Below are positions 1 to 5,369 of a stretch of 5,704 nt of DNA, piece after piece. The notes under the pieces were generated by a model. The model did not search any database and was not told where the DNA came from. It saw only the letters and a program-made list of their open reading frames with translations. Every line of letters begins with the position of its first letter. Positions within the stretch are counted from its first letter, which is position 1. The translations under genes were made by a program, and so were the position numbers. The DNA is from an uncultured Eubacterium sp. (lineage in GTDB: Bacteria; Bacillota; Clostridia; Lachnospirales; Lachnospiraceae): assembly GCA_934358495.1 (NCBI GenBank), contig CAKRKO010000118.1:1-5704 (forward strand), read 5' to 3'.

Positions 1-104
1 GAAATAAACAGAACAAACTCTTTTTATCTGATTCATAACCAACTTCCCCCATTTCTTTACTAATAATATTGATAATAAACCTTCTGATCATCACTCATTC
101 GTTT
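1..104. other. Region downstream of ogt with no clear feature
   Basis: These bases lie after the ogt stop codon. I see AT-rich sequence, no credible open frame and no clear stem followed by a T-run on the minus strand, so the transcript end of ogt is not identified. Confidence 0.4.
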
Positions 105-641
105 TTACAACGCTGATCCTTTTTTCGGCACATAAAACTGCTCCATATCCGCATGCTCCAGCTTTAATAAAGCAACTTTTTTATCAATACCACCCGCATA
201 CCCGGTTAAGCTTCCATCTGTTCCAACCACTCTGTGACATGGCACAATAATCGAAATCGGGTTATGGCCAACCGCACCGCCCACTGCCTGCGCCGACATC
301 CGCGTAAGTCCACGCTGTTTTGCGATACATGCCGCGATTTCTCCATAAGTCATGGTTTTTCCATACGGAATTGATAGTAATATTTTCCACACTCTGTGTT
401 GAAATTCTGATCCGCATGCAAAAGAAACCGGTGGAAAAAAATCTGGCTCTTCTCCCTGAAAATAAATGTCTAACCAACGGTCTGCCGCGTCAAATACCGG
501 CAGCATTTTTTCTTCATACTCTTTTGATAAAGTCACAGCAAAATATTTCTGTCCATCAAACCACAACCCAGTCAATACTTCGCCATCGCTTGCCATGGTG
601 ATGCCTCCCAATGGTGATTTATAACGATGTATGTATTCCAT
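105..641 (-). CDS. ogt: Methylated-DNA--[protein]-cysteine S-methyltransferase (Ogt/MGMT type)
   Basis: This 178-residue cytoplasmic protein matches the single-use suicide enzymes that move an alkyl group from O6-alkylguanine (and O4-alkylthymine) in DNA onto their own cysteine. The active-site motif PCHRV is at residues 134-138, with acceptor Cys135. The hinge Asn127, the TYGE segment (98-101) and the C-terminal helix-turn-helix domain (about 78-163) are visible, behind a short N-terminal ribonuclease-like domain. Length is normal for a stand-alone Ogt, with no fused Ada regulatory domain. The ATG start has GAGG 7 nt upstream (complement of 649-652). The position of the usual DNA-intercalating arginine finger, in the RAVGGA motif, reads Q118-AVGGA. 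The gene lies 122 nt downstream of the alkA-like gene on the same strand, suggesting a shared alkylation-repair role and possibly one transcript. Family assignment is secure. Confidence 0.96.
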   Translation of the reverse strand: MEYIHRYKSPLGGITMASDGEVLTGLWFDGQKYFAVTLSKEYEEKMLPVFDAADRWLDIYFQGEEPDFFPPVSFACGSEFQHRVWKILLSIPYGKTMTYGEIAACIAKQRGLTRMSAQAVGGAVGHNPISIIVPCHRVVGTDGSLTGYAGGIDKKVALLKLEHADMEQFYVPKKGSAL

Positions 642-763
642 ATTTCTACCTCATATCTTCTCATCAGTCTACTTTGATGCACTTTTGTTTGCATTCAATT
701 CCAATTGACTATCATAAACCCCTATGCTTTCTAAATTTGTCCCAGCCAATTTTTTCTGCAAAA
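642..763. other. Spacer between alkA-like and ogt genes
   Basis: This 122-nt gap separates two same-strand genes and contains only weak signals. One is a small interrupted palindrome, TCAATT-CC-AATTGA (695-708). Another is an imperfect hairpin built on ATGCA (677-681) and TGCAT (690-694). Neither has a terminal T-run, so a terminator is not supported. Read-through from alkA to ogt is possible but unproven, and I could not identify a clear promoter for ogt here. Confidence 0.4.
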
Positions 764-1447
764 CTATTGAGATGCCTTTTTATCTAACTTTCTTTTTTCT
801 GCCTTACCTTTTACCGTTTTGGGAGCATAATCCTTCATACCGGGAACGGCACCACCTGACACCGCCCATAGATACAGACTCGCCACGCTGCCGTACGGTG
901 AAAATCGTCTGCGGTACTTCTCAAACAATTTTTTATCAATTTTTCTGTGATGATACACCATGCGAAGTCCCCGCAAAATTGCCAGATCGCCATAACTAAA
1001 TACATCTGGTCGCTGCATACAAAATAGCAGAATCATTTCCGCTGTCCACACACCGATTCCTTTTAATGATGATAATGATTCAACCGCCTCCTGGTCTGAC
1101 ATCTGCCACACAGCATCCAGATCAAATTCCCCATTTTTTAATTTTTCTGCAAAATCCATCAGATATTCTGCTTTGCGAAAGGTCATTCCATATGCCTGCA
1201 ATCGCGGTATCCCCGCTTCCAGAATCGTTTCTGAATTAATGACCCCTAGATCATTCTGCATTCTCTGCCAGATCGTTGCCTGGGCTTTCATGGAAATCTG
1301 CTGCCCGATAATGTGGTGCACTACGGAAGAAAAAAGATCCGTATCCACCGTTCTCTCGATCATTCCAAGTGTATCTATCACTTCCGCCAGCTTTTTGTCC
1401 TTTTGTTTCAGATATTCGATTTCTGTTTCTCCATATTCAAAATACAT
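764..1447 (-). CDS. alkA: DNA-3-methyladenine glycosylase II, AlkA-like (HhH-GPD family)
   Basis: This 227-residue protein belongs to the helix-hairpin-helix GPD DNA glycosylases, which flip out and excise alkylated purines such as 3-methyladenine and start base-excision repair. The HhH motif LKGIGVWTAEM is at residues 128-138. The catalytic aspartate is D154 in SYGDLAI, matching the PDDYLI region of E. coli AlkA. The segment HHIIGQQIS (44-52) fits the conserved first helix of the domain. No iron-sulfur cysteine cluster is present, which argues against an endonuclease III/MutY type. It is shorter than E. coli AlkA and lacks that protein's N-terminal TBP-like domain, as is common in AlkA-like proteins. 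The last 20 residues are lysine-rich and may help DNA binding. The ATG start has GGAG 5 nt upstream. I found no convincing promoter, and no regulatory domain is attached. Confidence 0.92.
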   Translation of the reverse strand: MYFEYGETEIEYLKQKDKKLAEVIDTLGMIERTVDTDLFSSVVHHIIGQQISMKAQATIWQRMQNDLGVINSETILEAGIPRLQAYGMTFRKAEYLMDFAEKLKNGEFDLDAVWQMSDQEAVESLSSLKGIGVWTAEMILLFCMQRPDVFSYGDLAILRGLRMVYHHRKIDKKLFEKYRRRFSPYGSVASLYLWAVSGGAVPGMKDYAPKTVKGKAEKRKLDKKASQ

Positions 1448-1554
1448 TTTTTCTCCGTTCTTTGATTTATCCCATTTTTACTATGTAGTCTGAAACATCA
1501 TTCAACTCTATCGTCGATCTTATCACATAAACAGCATTTCACGGAAATTCGGAA

Positions 1555-1583
1555 TTGTCAAGTAACAGATAACAATATATAAT
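1555..1583 (+). promoter_or_regulatory. Near-consensus sigma-A promoter for the GNAT remnant
   Basis: The -35 element TTGTCA (1555-1560) matches TTGACA at five of six positions. It is separated by exactly 17 nt from a perfect -10 TATAAT (1578-1583). Transcription would begin near 1590, giving a 5' leader of about 40 nt that ends in the AGGAGG at 1616-1621. On the opposite strand the same bases, shifted by one, read TTGACA (complement of 1556-1561) toward alkA. I could not find a matching -10 there. Confidence 0.75.
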
Positions 1584-1629
1584 CATATCTGACGTCTTAT
1601 TCCAATAATTAAATCAGGAGGAACCTCTC

Positions 1630-1794
1630 ATGAATATAAAAATCAGAGAATGCCAGACAACCGATGCTTCCAACACCCATGCCCTGCATTTATATGAGCG
1701 CATTGGTTTCACGAAACTTGGCGTTATTCCGGGTGGTTTCCGGATGCCAGACGGACACTATGAAGACATTATACCACATTATTATATACTATAG
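1630..1794 (+). pseudogene. Internally deleted GNAT N-acetyltransferase (54-residue remnant)
   Basis: This short frame encodes 54 residues. It starts at an ATG placed 8 nt after a consensus AGGAGG (1616-1621). Residues 1-13 (MNIKIRECQTTDA) look like the first beta strand of a GNAT acetyltransferase. Residues 15-54 match the family C-terminus: N-x-x-A-L-x-L-Y-E-R-I-G-F (15-27), then GGFRMPDGHYEDI (35-47) and a final tyrosine-rich strand. Usual members are about 150-180 residues, so some 100 residues appear to be missing between residues 12 and 15, including the acetyl-CoA pyrophosphate-binding loop (Q/RxxGxG/A). The frame is kept across the junction. Enzyme activity is not expected. The intact promoter and ribosome binding site imply that it is expressed, so it may be either a recent deletion or a retained micropeptide. 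The family assignment is an inference from motif memory. Confidence 0.72.
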
Positions 1795-1801
1795 TATATA
1801 A
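1782..1801. repeat. Perfect 20-bp AT palindrome at the end of the GNAT remnant
   Basis: TTATATACTATAGTATATAA reads identically on both strands and contains the TAG stop codon of the remnant (1792-1794). With no unpaired loop it would make a poor RNA hairpin, and there is no following T-run, so it is not a classical terminator. A symmetric protein-binding site or chance in AT-rich DNA are both possible. Confidence 0.5.
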
Positions 1802-1881
1802 CTTACTTCAGCAAAAATAGTCACTCATAAACTATACATATTTTTATGTGATATCGATATGCAATTTTTCATTTTCATAAT

Positions 1882-2766
1882 ATGATTCGAAATTTAGATT
1901 ATAAAATTACCAAAGAGACCGACAGCATCCTTTCGTTTTTAAAGGAGCACGGCTACTCTTCCAACCTAATCGTACATTTGAAAAAAACACCGGAAAGTAT
2001 TTTAAAGAACGGCATCTGGAGTTATGTAAATGAACCGCTCCATGCCGGAGACACCCTTCAGATCTGCATAGAAGAAAACGAAGGCTCCGACAATATTGTG
2101 CCAAACGAAATGCTGCTCTCCATTTTGTATGAAGATGAGGACATTCTGGTCATTGACAAGCCTGCCAATATGCCGATTCATCCTTCCATCAACCATTATG
2201 AGCAGACGCTGGCAAATGGCGTGCTGTGGTATTATACCGCCCAACAGATTCCATATACCTTCCGCTGTATCACACGACTGGATCGGGATACCACCGGTGT
2301 CACGCTTCTGGCCAAACACATGCTTTCTGCTTCTGTCCTGTCCAAAGCGATGCAGCAAAAACAGATTCAGAAAGAATATCTGGCACTTTGTGATGGTGTT
2401 ACGCCAGAAGAAGGAACGATCGATGCACCAATCTGCCGTGCCGCAGATTCTGTCATTGAACGGTGCGTAGATTTCGAAAATGGTGATTCTGCCGTGACAC
2501 GTTTTGTCCGGGAATGGACCAACGGACAGATTTCTCTGGTTCTTCTCAAACCGGAAACCGGACGTACCCATCAGATCCGGGTGCACATGAAACATATCGG
2601 GCATCCACTTCTCGGAGACTTTTTATATCATCCGGGGAATTACTCCATGAACCGCCAGGCATTGCACTGTGCATCCCTGACTTTTACACACCCGATCACA
2701 GGAGAAAAATTAACCATAAATGCAAAACTGCCAGACGATATGCAACAACTTTTATCTCAGTCATAA
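1882..2766 (+). CDS. RluA-family pseudouridine synthase
   Basis: This 294-residue protein should isomerise specific uridines in rRNA or tRNA to pseudouridine. The catalytic motif RLDRDTTG spans residues 132-139, with the expected nucleophile Asp134. The conserved late motif TGRTHQIRVH (226-235), followed by KHIGHPLLGD (237-246), completes the RluA/RluD signature. Residues 14-62 resemble the S4-like RNA-binding domain found before the catalytic domain in RluD-type enzymes. YEDEDILVIDKPANMPIHP (83-101) is the typical start of the catalytic domain. The ATG at 1882 is the first possible start after an in-frame stop at 1849, and the N-terminus fits the family. No Shine-Dalgarno sequence precedes it, so initiation may be weak or atypical. 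The exact target cannot be read from sequence, so no rlu symbol is assigned. Its last codons form one arm of a hairpin. Confidence 0.95.
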   Translation: MIRNLDYKITKETDSILSFLKEHGYSSNLIVHLKKTPESILKNGIWSYVNEPLHAGDTLQICIEENEGSDNIVPNEMLLSILYEDEDILVIDKPANMPIHPSINHYEQTLANGVLWYYTAQQIPYTFRCITRLDRDTTGVTLLAKHMLSASVLSKAMQQKQIQKEYLALCDGVTPEEGTIDAPICRAADSVIERCVDFENGDSAVTRFVREWTNGQISLVLLKPETGRTHQIRVHMKHIGHPLLGDFLYHPGNYSMNRQALHCASLTFTHPITGEKLTINAKLPDDMQQLLSQS

Positions 2767-2785
2767 AACTTTGACTGAGATAAAA
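2750..2785. terminator. Perfect 14-bp hairpin between convergent genes
   Basis: TTTTATCTCAGTCA (2750-2763) pairs perfectly with TGACTGAGATAAAA (2772-2785) around an 8-nt loop. The left arm encodes the C-terminal residues of the pseudouridine synthase, and its TAA stop lies in the loop. The DUF5662-like gene ends at 2814 from the other side, so the position suits a bidirectional terminator. On either strand each arm starts with TTTT and ends with AAAA, but there is no T-run after the stem, so termination would be non-canonical. The outer U:A pairs may act as part of an A-tract/U-tract terminator. Confidence 0.6.
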
Positions 2786-2813
2786 CCTACGCATACCTTC
2801 CGGCAATTAGTAT

Positions 2814-3350
2814 TTACTTCTTATTATGCAATACTTCTCTGCGGATATAATCAAAGGTCACATCCTCCCCTTCATCTGCCAGCATATACAACAATTTTTC
2901 CAGTAGTTCCCGTACTTCCGGATGCATAATATGACGATCTTTGCCATGTAGGTAATATTCCAGTGCACTGCGATCCGTATATTTTTCTTTCTGATAATTT
3001 TTCGAAGCAGACATACGATCGATAAACATTTCCACCACATATTTGTCCGGCATACGCATACCTACTATTGCCGGTTCTGACGGCATTCCGTAATCAATCC
3101 AATATTCCATATGGTGCTTGTTGCGCCCTTTGTGATGCAGCCACGCAGAAGAATACCCCTTAGCCATTCTCTCCGCATTATTCGGGCTGACATCTCCCTG
3201 ATAATATTTACAGCCAACCAAAAACTCCGACGGCATATATTTTGACAGATCATGCAGTAATCCCTGCTTGTACAGACCTACCCGAAAACAGCCTTTCATG
3301 ACCAGCATTTTATGATGATTGATTGTATTTAAATGTTTCCAGAATTTCAA
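2814..3350 (-). CDS. DUF5662-like protein of unknown function
   Basis: I recognise this 178-residue protein as resembling the DUF5662 family, which has no established function. It is probably soluble: no signal peptide or membrane segment is seen. It is notable for clustered potential metal ligands: His12-His13, HDLSK with His33-Asp34, and HH (72-73) followed by NKHHMEYW with His79-His80. The HD pair and spaced histidines recall metal-dependent hydrolase-type helical folds, but this is only a resemblance. The start codon is TTG at the complement of 3348-3350, chosen because GGGAGG lies 8 nt upstream and no in-frame ATG precedes it. The next ATGs, at codons 15 and 18, would remove the first conserved histidines. 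It lies 158 nt downstream of the TraX-like gene on the same strand, behind a strongly folded leader. Confidence 0.82.
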   Translation of the reverse strand: MKFWKHLNTINHHKMLVMKGCFRVGLYKQGLLHDLSKYMPSEFLVGCKYYQGDVSPNNAERMAKGYSSAWLHHKGRNKHHMEYWIDYGMPSEPAIVGMRMPDKYVVEMFIDRMSASKNYQKEKYTDRSALEYYLHGKDRHIMHPEVRELLEKLLYMLADEGEDVTFDYIRREVLHNKK

Positions 3351-3358
3351 AAAATATG

Positions 3359-3364
3359 CCTCCC
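3359..3364 (-). promoter_or_regulatory. Ribosome binding site fixing a TTG start
   Basis: On the minus strand GGGAGG (complement of 3359-3364) lies 8 nt before the TTG at 3350. This is the best evidence that the DUF5662-like gene uses TTG rather than an internal ATG. Confidence 0.75.
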
Positions 3365-3392
3365 GTTTTAATTTCCAAATCGAAGGATTGTA

Positions 3393-3461
3393 AAGCGGAC
3401 ATAAGCATCCCCCTTACCCACCGCTTAGTGCTCTGCACACTTGAAGCAGGGGAATGCTTAT
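3393..3461 (-). promoter_or_regulatory. Folded leader / candidate structured RNA with competing helices
   Basis: Read as minus-strand RNA, AUAAGCAUUCCCCU (3461-3448) pairs with AGGGGGAUGCUUAU (3414-3401) to give a continuous 14-bp helix with one U-G wobble. Inside it GCUU-CA-AGUG (3447-3438) pairs with CACUAAGC (3430-3423), leaving a two-base bulge and a 7-nt loop. AAGCGG (3426-3421), partly in that inner helix, can instead pair with CCGCUU (3398-3393) outside the main helix, forming a pseudoknot. The wobble pair becomes an A-C mismatch on the plus strand, so the structure favours the minus-strand transcript, the direction of both flanking genes. It ends about 30 nt before the ribosome binding site of the DUF5662-like gene. 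It could be a cis-regulatory leader, a small RNA, or the end of a degenerate mobile element. I cannot assign it to a known RNA family. Confidence 0.5.
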
Positions 3462-3508
3462 TTTGCGCTCAAATACATCCTTCCTCCATAGCCATACAAA
3501 TAGCATAC

Positions 3509-4246
3509 TTAAAATGTGATAAACACAAATGCCGTACTCGTCTGTATTAAATGTAAAATAAACAAATGCACCGGATAAAATGCGTAAAATACATATTTTG
3601 CCGATGGTCCTTTCTTTCCATTATACAAAAATATTGGCAAAAAGGCAATCACACCCGGCAGTTCCACGCTTCCGAAGAACAACAGCGAAATAATGACAAA
3701 TGTCACTGCCTGCCCAATCACGTTCTCATGCAGCATCCAGATAAAATAAATCAATAAGATACCACCTGCACCGTAATCTGTCTGCAATGCCTGTGCCACA
3801 CAGCCACAAACTGCAACTACAACAAACTGCCAGATTGTTGGAATCGGCTGTCCTTCGATCCAGGCCAGCTGTATCCTATTTCCTTTATGTAATTTCACGT
3901 AAGACGCTCCATTCTGAATCAGATCCAGCATCACCAGACCGATCGTCAATGTCCAGAACACGTTCTGAGAATATATATCCACAATTTCGTTTGAGAAAGC
4001 CAGATCAAACGGAATTTCCGAAATCAATGCAAACAGAAACATCCGTAATTCATATTTTCGAATTTTACTGGTATAAATACTTCCCTCCACAAGTAAAAAC
4101 ACAAACAGTGGGAATGAAATTCTTCCAATATAACGAAATATCATGTTCATCGGAAACAGTACTGCTCCCACATGATCAATGACCATTGTTATAATGGCAA
4201 TCATTTTTAATGTAAAACTGTTGATGCATTTATAATTTTTTTTCAT
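3509..4246 (-). CDS. TraX-family integral membrane protein
   Basis: This 245-residue hydrophobic protein matches the TraX family. The founding member, from the F plasmid, acetylates pilin; the role of chromosomal Firmicute members is unknown. Visible family hallmarks are LKMIAIITMVIDHVG (13-27), GRISFPLFVFLLVEG (41-55), SEIPFD (76-81), DYGAGGIL (157-164), YNGKKG (208-213) and YAFYPVHL (221-228). About seven or eight membrane segments can be picked out along its length. The ATG at 4246 is preferred because AGAGGA lies 7 nt upstream. A GTG two codons earlier leaves only 1 nt after that site. No pilin, relaxase or conjugation gene is nearby, so a conjugative role is not supported here. A general membrane acyltransferase activity is an inference. 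Confidence 0.9.
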   Translation of the reverse strand: MKKNYKCINSFTLKMIAIITMVIDHVGAVLFPMNMIFRYIGRISFPLFVFLLVEGSIYTSKIRKYELRMFLFALISEIPFDLAFSNEIVDIYSQNVFWTLTIGLVMLDLIQNGASYVKLHKGNRIQLAWIEGQPIPTIWQFVVVAVCGCVAQALQTDYGAGGILLIYFIWMLHENVIGQAVTFVIISLLFFGSVELPGVIAFLPIFLYNGKKGPSAKYVFYAFYPVHLFILHLIQTSTAFVFITF

Positions 4247-4253
4247 AAACACG

Positions 4254-4259
4254 TCCTCT
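4254..4259 (-). promoter_or_regulatory. Ribosome binding site of the TraX-family gene
   Basis: AGAGGA on the minus strand lies 7 nt before ATG 4246 and only 1 nt before the alternative GTG at 4252, so it decides for the ATG. Confidence 0.7.
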
Positions 4260-4460
4260 TAACTTTCTGTAATTTCCACCAAATCATCTTATCATAGTTT
4301 TACCTGTATGTAATCTTATTTTTATAACAATATCAGGTACAAAAGTATTTTTATAATTTTTCATTCTATTTGCGGCATAAGCAAATTATTTATGTATTCT
4401 CTCTGTTGTTTATTTCTCGATGACTTGCGTAGCACTCGCATTTGTTATAAGATAATAGAG

Positions 4461-4502
4461 GTTCTATCACCATTTTTATTATGGAAATTTTATTGATAGA
4501 AC
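4461..4502 (+). promoter_or_regulatory. 9-bp inverted repeat in the SDR leader
   Basis: GTTCTATCA (4461-4469) pairs perfectly with TGATAGAAC (4494-4502). Nested inside, CCAT (4470-4473) can pair with ATGG (4481-4484). It starts a few bases after the candidate -10 region and ends 25 nt before the ribosome binding site. That suits either a repressor operator or a 5'-end mRNA hairpin. It is not followed by a T-run, so a terminator is unlikely. Confidence 0.45.
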
Positions 4503-4527
4503 GGCAACTTATTTTTCAAAATAATCC

Positions 4528-4532
4528 GGAGG
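4528..4532 (+). promoter_or_regulatory. Ribosome binding site of the SDR gene
   Basis: GGAGG sits 11 nt before ATG 4544. The upstream in-frame ATG at 4481 has no such site and would add 21 residues ahead of the Rossmann fold, so 4544 is the preferred start. Confidence 0.75.
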
Positions 4533-4543
4533 ATTTTATATAT

Positions 4544-5341
4544 ATGAATATTGCAATTATCACTGGTGCTTCCAGTGGTCTCGGACGTGAATTTGCTTTG
4601 CAGATCTGTCAAAACTACGCTTCTGAAATTGATGAAATCTGGCTCCTTGCCAGACGGAAAGAACCTCTGCTCGCTCTGGCACAGGAAATTTCTGCCACAG
4701 GAATCTGTGTCGGTGCTGCTATGCCGATGGACATTACAGATGACGAACAGATGAAAGATTTTCAGGATAAACTGGACATCGAAGCTCCTACTGTCAAATA
4801 TCTGGTCAATGCTGCCGGTCTTGCCAAAATTGGCGGACCATTTACGTTGCAGCCGGAAGAATTAACCCATATGATTGATCTGAATTGTAAAGCAGCCGTT
4901 CATATGACAGCAATTTGTATGCCACATTTTGACAAGGATTCCAGAATTTTACAGATTTGTTCCACTGCCGGTTTTCAACCAATGCAGGGACTCAATGTAT
5001 ACGCTGCATCGAAAGCATTTCTACTCCGCTACAGTCAGGCGCTTCGCTGGGAATTGATAGGAAAACAGATTTATGTGACAGCGGTCTGCCCATACTGGAT
5101 CAAAGATACCGAATTTATCGGTGTTGCAAAAGATACCAACAACCCAAAAGCGGCTCATTCTGTGCATCACTTTCCACTGGCTTCCAAGACAAAATCCGTG
5201 GTACGTCTTGCCTTGCTGGATAACAAACTTGGATTTTGGGTATCCACTCCAGGACCAGTCTGTTTTGTACATCGACTGTTCTGTAAAATCATGCCGCCGG
5301 TAGTTGCTATGGGTTGGTGGGAACTGATTCGCCGCGTATAA
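4544..5341 (+). CDS. Short-chain dehydrogenase/reductase (SDR family)
   Basis: This 265-residue protein is a classical SDR, a cytosolic NAD(P)-dependent oxidoreductase. The nucleotide-binding motif TGASSGLG is at residues 7-14, directly after the first beta strand. NAAG follows at 89-92, and the catalytic tetrad can be read as Asn114, Ser140, Tyr153 and Lys157 (YAASK). Arg37-Arg38 at the end of the second strand suggests a preference for NADPH. After the sixth strand the usual PG is replaced by Pro183-Tyr184. The C-terminal 40 residues, rich in hydrophobic and aromatic residues (including CKIMPPVVAMGWW, 247-259), suggest membrane association or a hydrophobic substrate pocket. The substrate cannot be inferred. 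It is transcribed away from the TraX-like gene and ends in a region of inverted repeats. Confidence 0.94.
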   Translation: MNIAIITGASSGLGREFALQICQNYASEIDEIWLLARRKEPLLALAQEISATGICVGAAMPMDITDDEQMKDFQDKLDIEAPTVKYLVNAAGLAKIGGPFTLQPEELTHMIDLNCKAAVHMTAICMPHFDKDSRILQICSTAGFQPMQGLNVYAASKAFLLRYSQALRWELIGKQIYVTAVCPYWIKDTEFIGVAKDTNNPKAAHSVHHFPLASKTKSVVRLALLDNKLGFWVSTPGPVCFVHRLFCKIMPPVVAMGWWELIRRV

Positions 5342-5343
5342 AT

Positions 5344-5369
5344 TCTTGTTTGTCGTTTAAGAAACAAGA
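5344..5369 (+). terminator. Hairpin just after the SDR stop codon
   Basis: TCTTGTTT (5344-5351) pairs with AAACAAGA (5362-5369) across a 10-nt loop, starting 3 nt after the stop codon. The following bases are TGAAAAAA, not a T-run, so it is not a textbook intrinsic terminator. Its right arm overlaps the left arm of the larger inverted repeat, so the two folds exclude each other. Confidence 0.4.

Larger units (their letters stand above)
4247..4543. other. Divergent intergenic region between TraX-like and SDR genes
   Basis: This 297-nt AT-rich spacer must carry promoters for both flanking genes, but none is clear. A possible plus-strand -10 lies in TATAAGATAAT (4446-4456), with only a weak TTGCGT (4424-4429) upstream at non-ideal spacing. 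Other visible structures are an interrupted repeat TACCTG (4301-4306) / CAGGTA (4334-4339), a small hairpin ATTTGC (4368-4373) / GCAAAT (4381-4386), and the 9-bp inverted repeat at 4461-4502. I see no gene in it. Confidence 0.5.

Noticed and set aside
61..80. Fur- or PerR-like operator in the AT-rich repeats TAATAATATTGATAATAAAC
   Set aside because: The symmetry is poor, the site lies downstream of ogt rather than before a gene in this window, and AT-rich DNA gives such matches by chance.
1556..1561. TTGACA on the minus strand as the alkA promoter
   Set aside because: No acceptable -10 lies 16-18 nt downstream, and the distance to the alkA start is over 100 nt.
2002..2604. 200-residue minus-strand open frame opposite the pseudouridine synthase
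   Set aside because: It is antisense to a gene with complete catalytic motifs and shows no motif of its own.
3401..3461. Ordinary intrinsic terminator for the TraX-family gene
   Set aside because: On the minus strand no T-run follows the stem, and the extra inner and crossing helices are not typical of terminators.
3310..3468. Minus-strand open frame of about 50 codons through the folded leader
   Set aside because: It has no start with a ribosome binding site, overlaps the real gene start, and the strong pairing explains the sequence better than coding does.
3787..4182. 131-residue plus-strand open frame opposite the TraX-family gene
   Set aside because: It is an antisense shadow. The minus strand carries all TraX hallmarks.
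4481..4543. Upstream ATG adding 21 residues to the SDR
   Set aside because: No ribosome binding site precedes it, the extension sits before the normal N-terminal beta strand, and it lies inside the leader inverted repeat.
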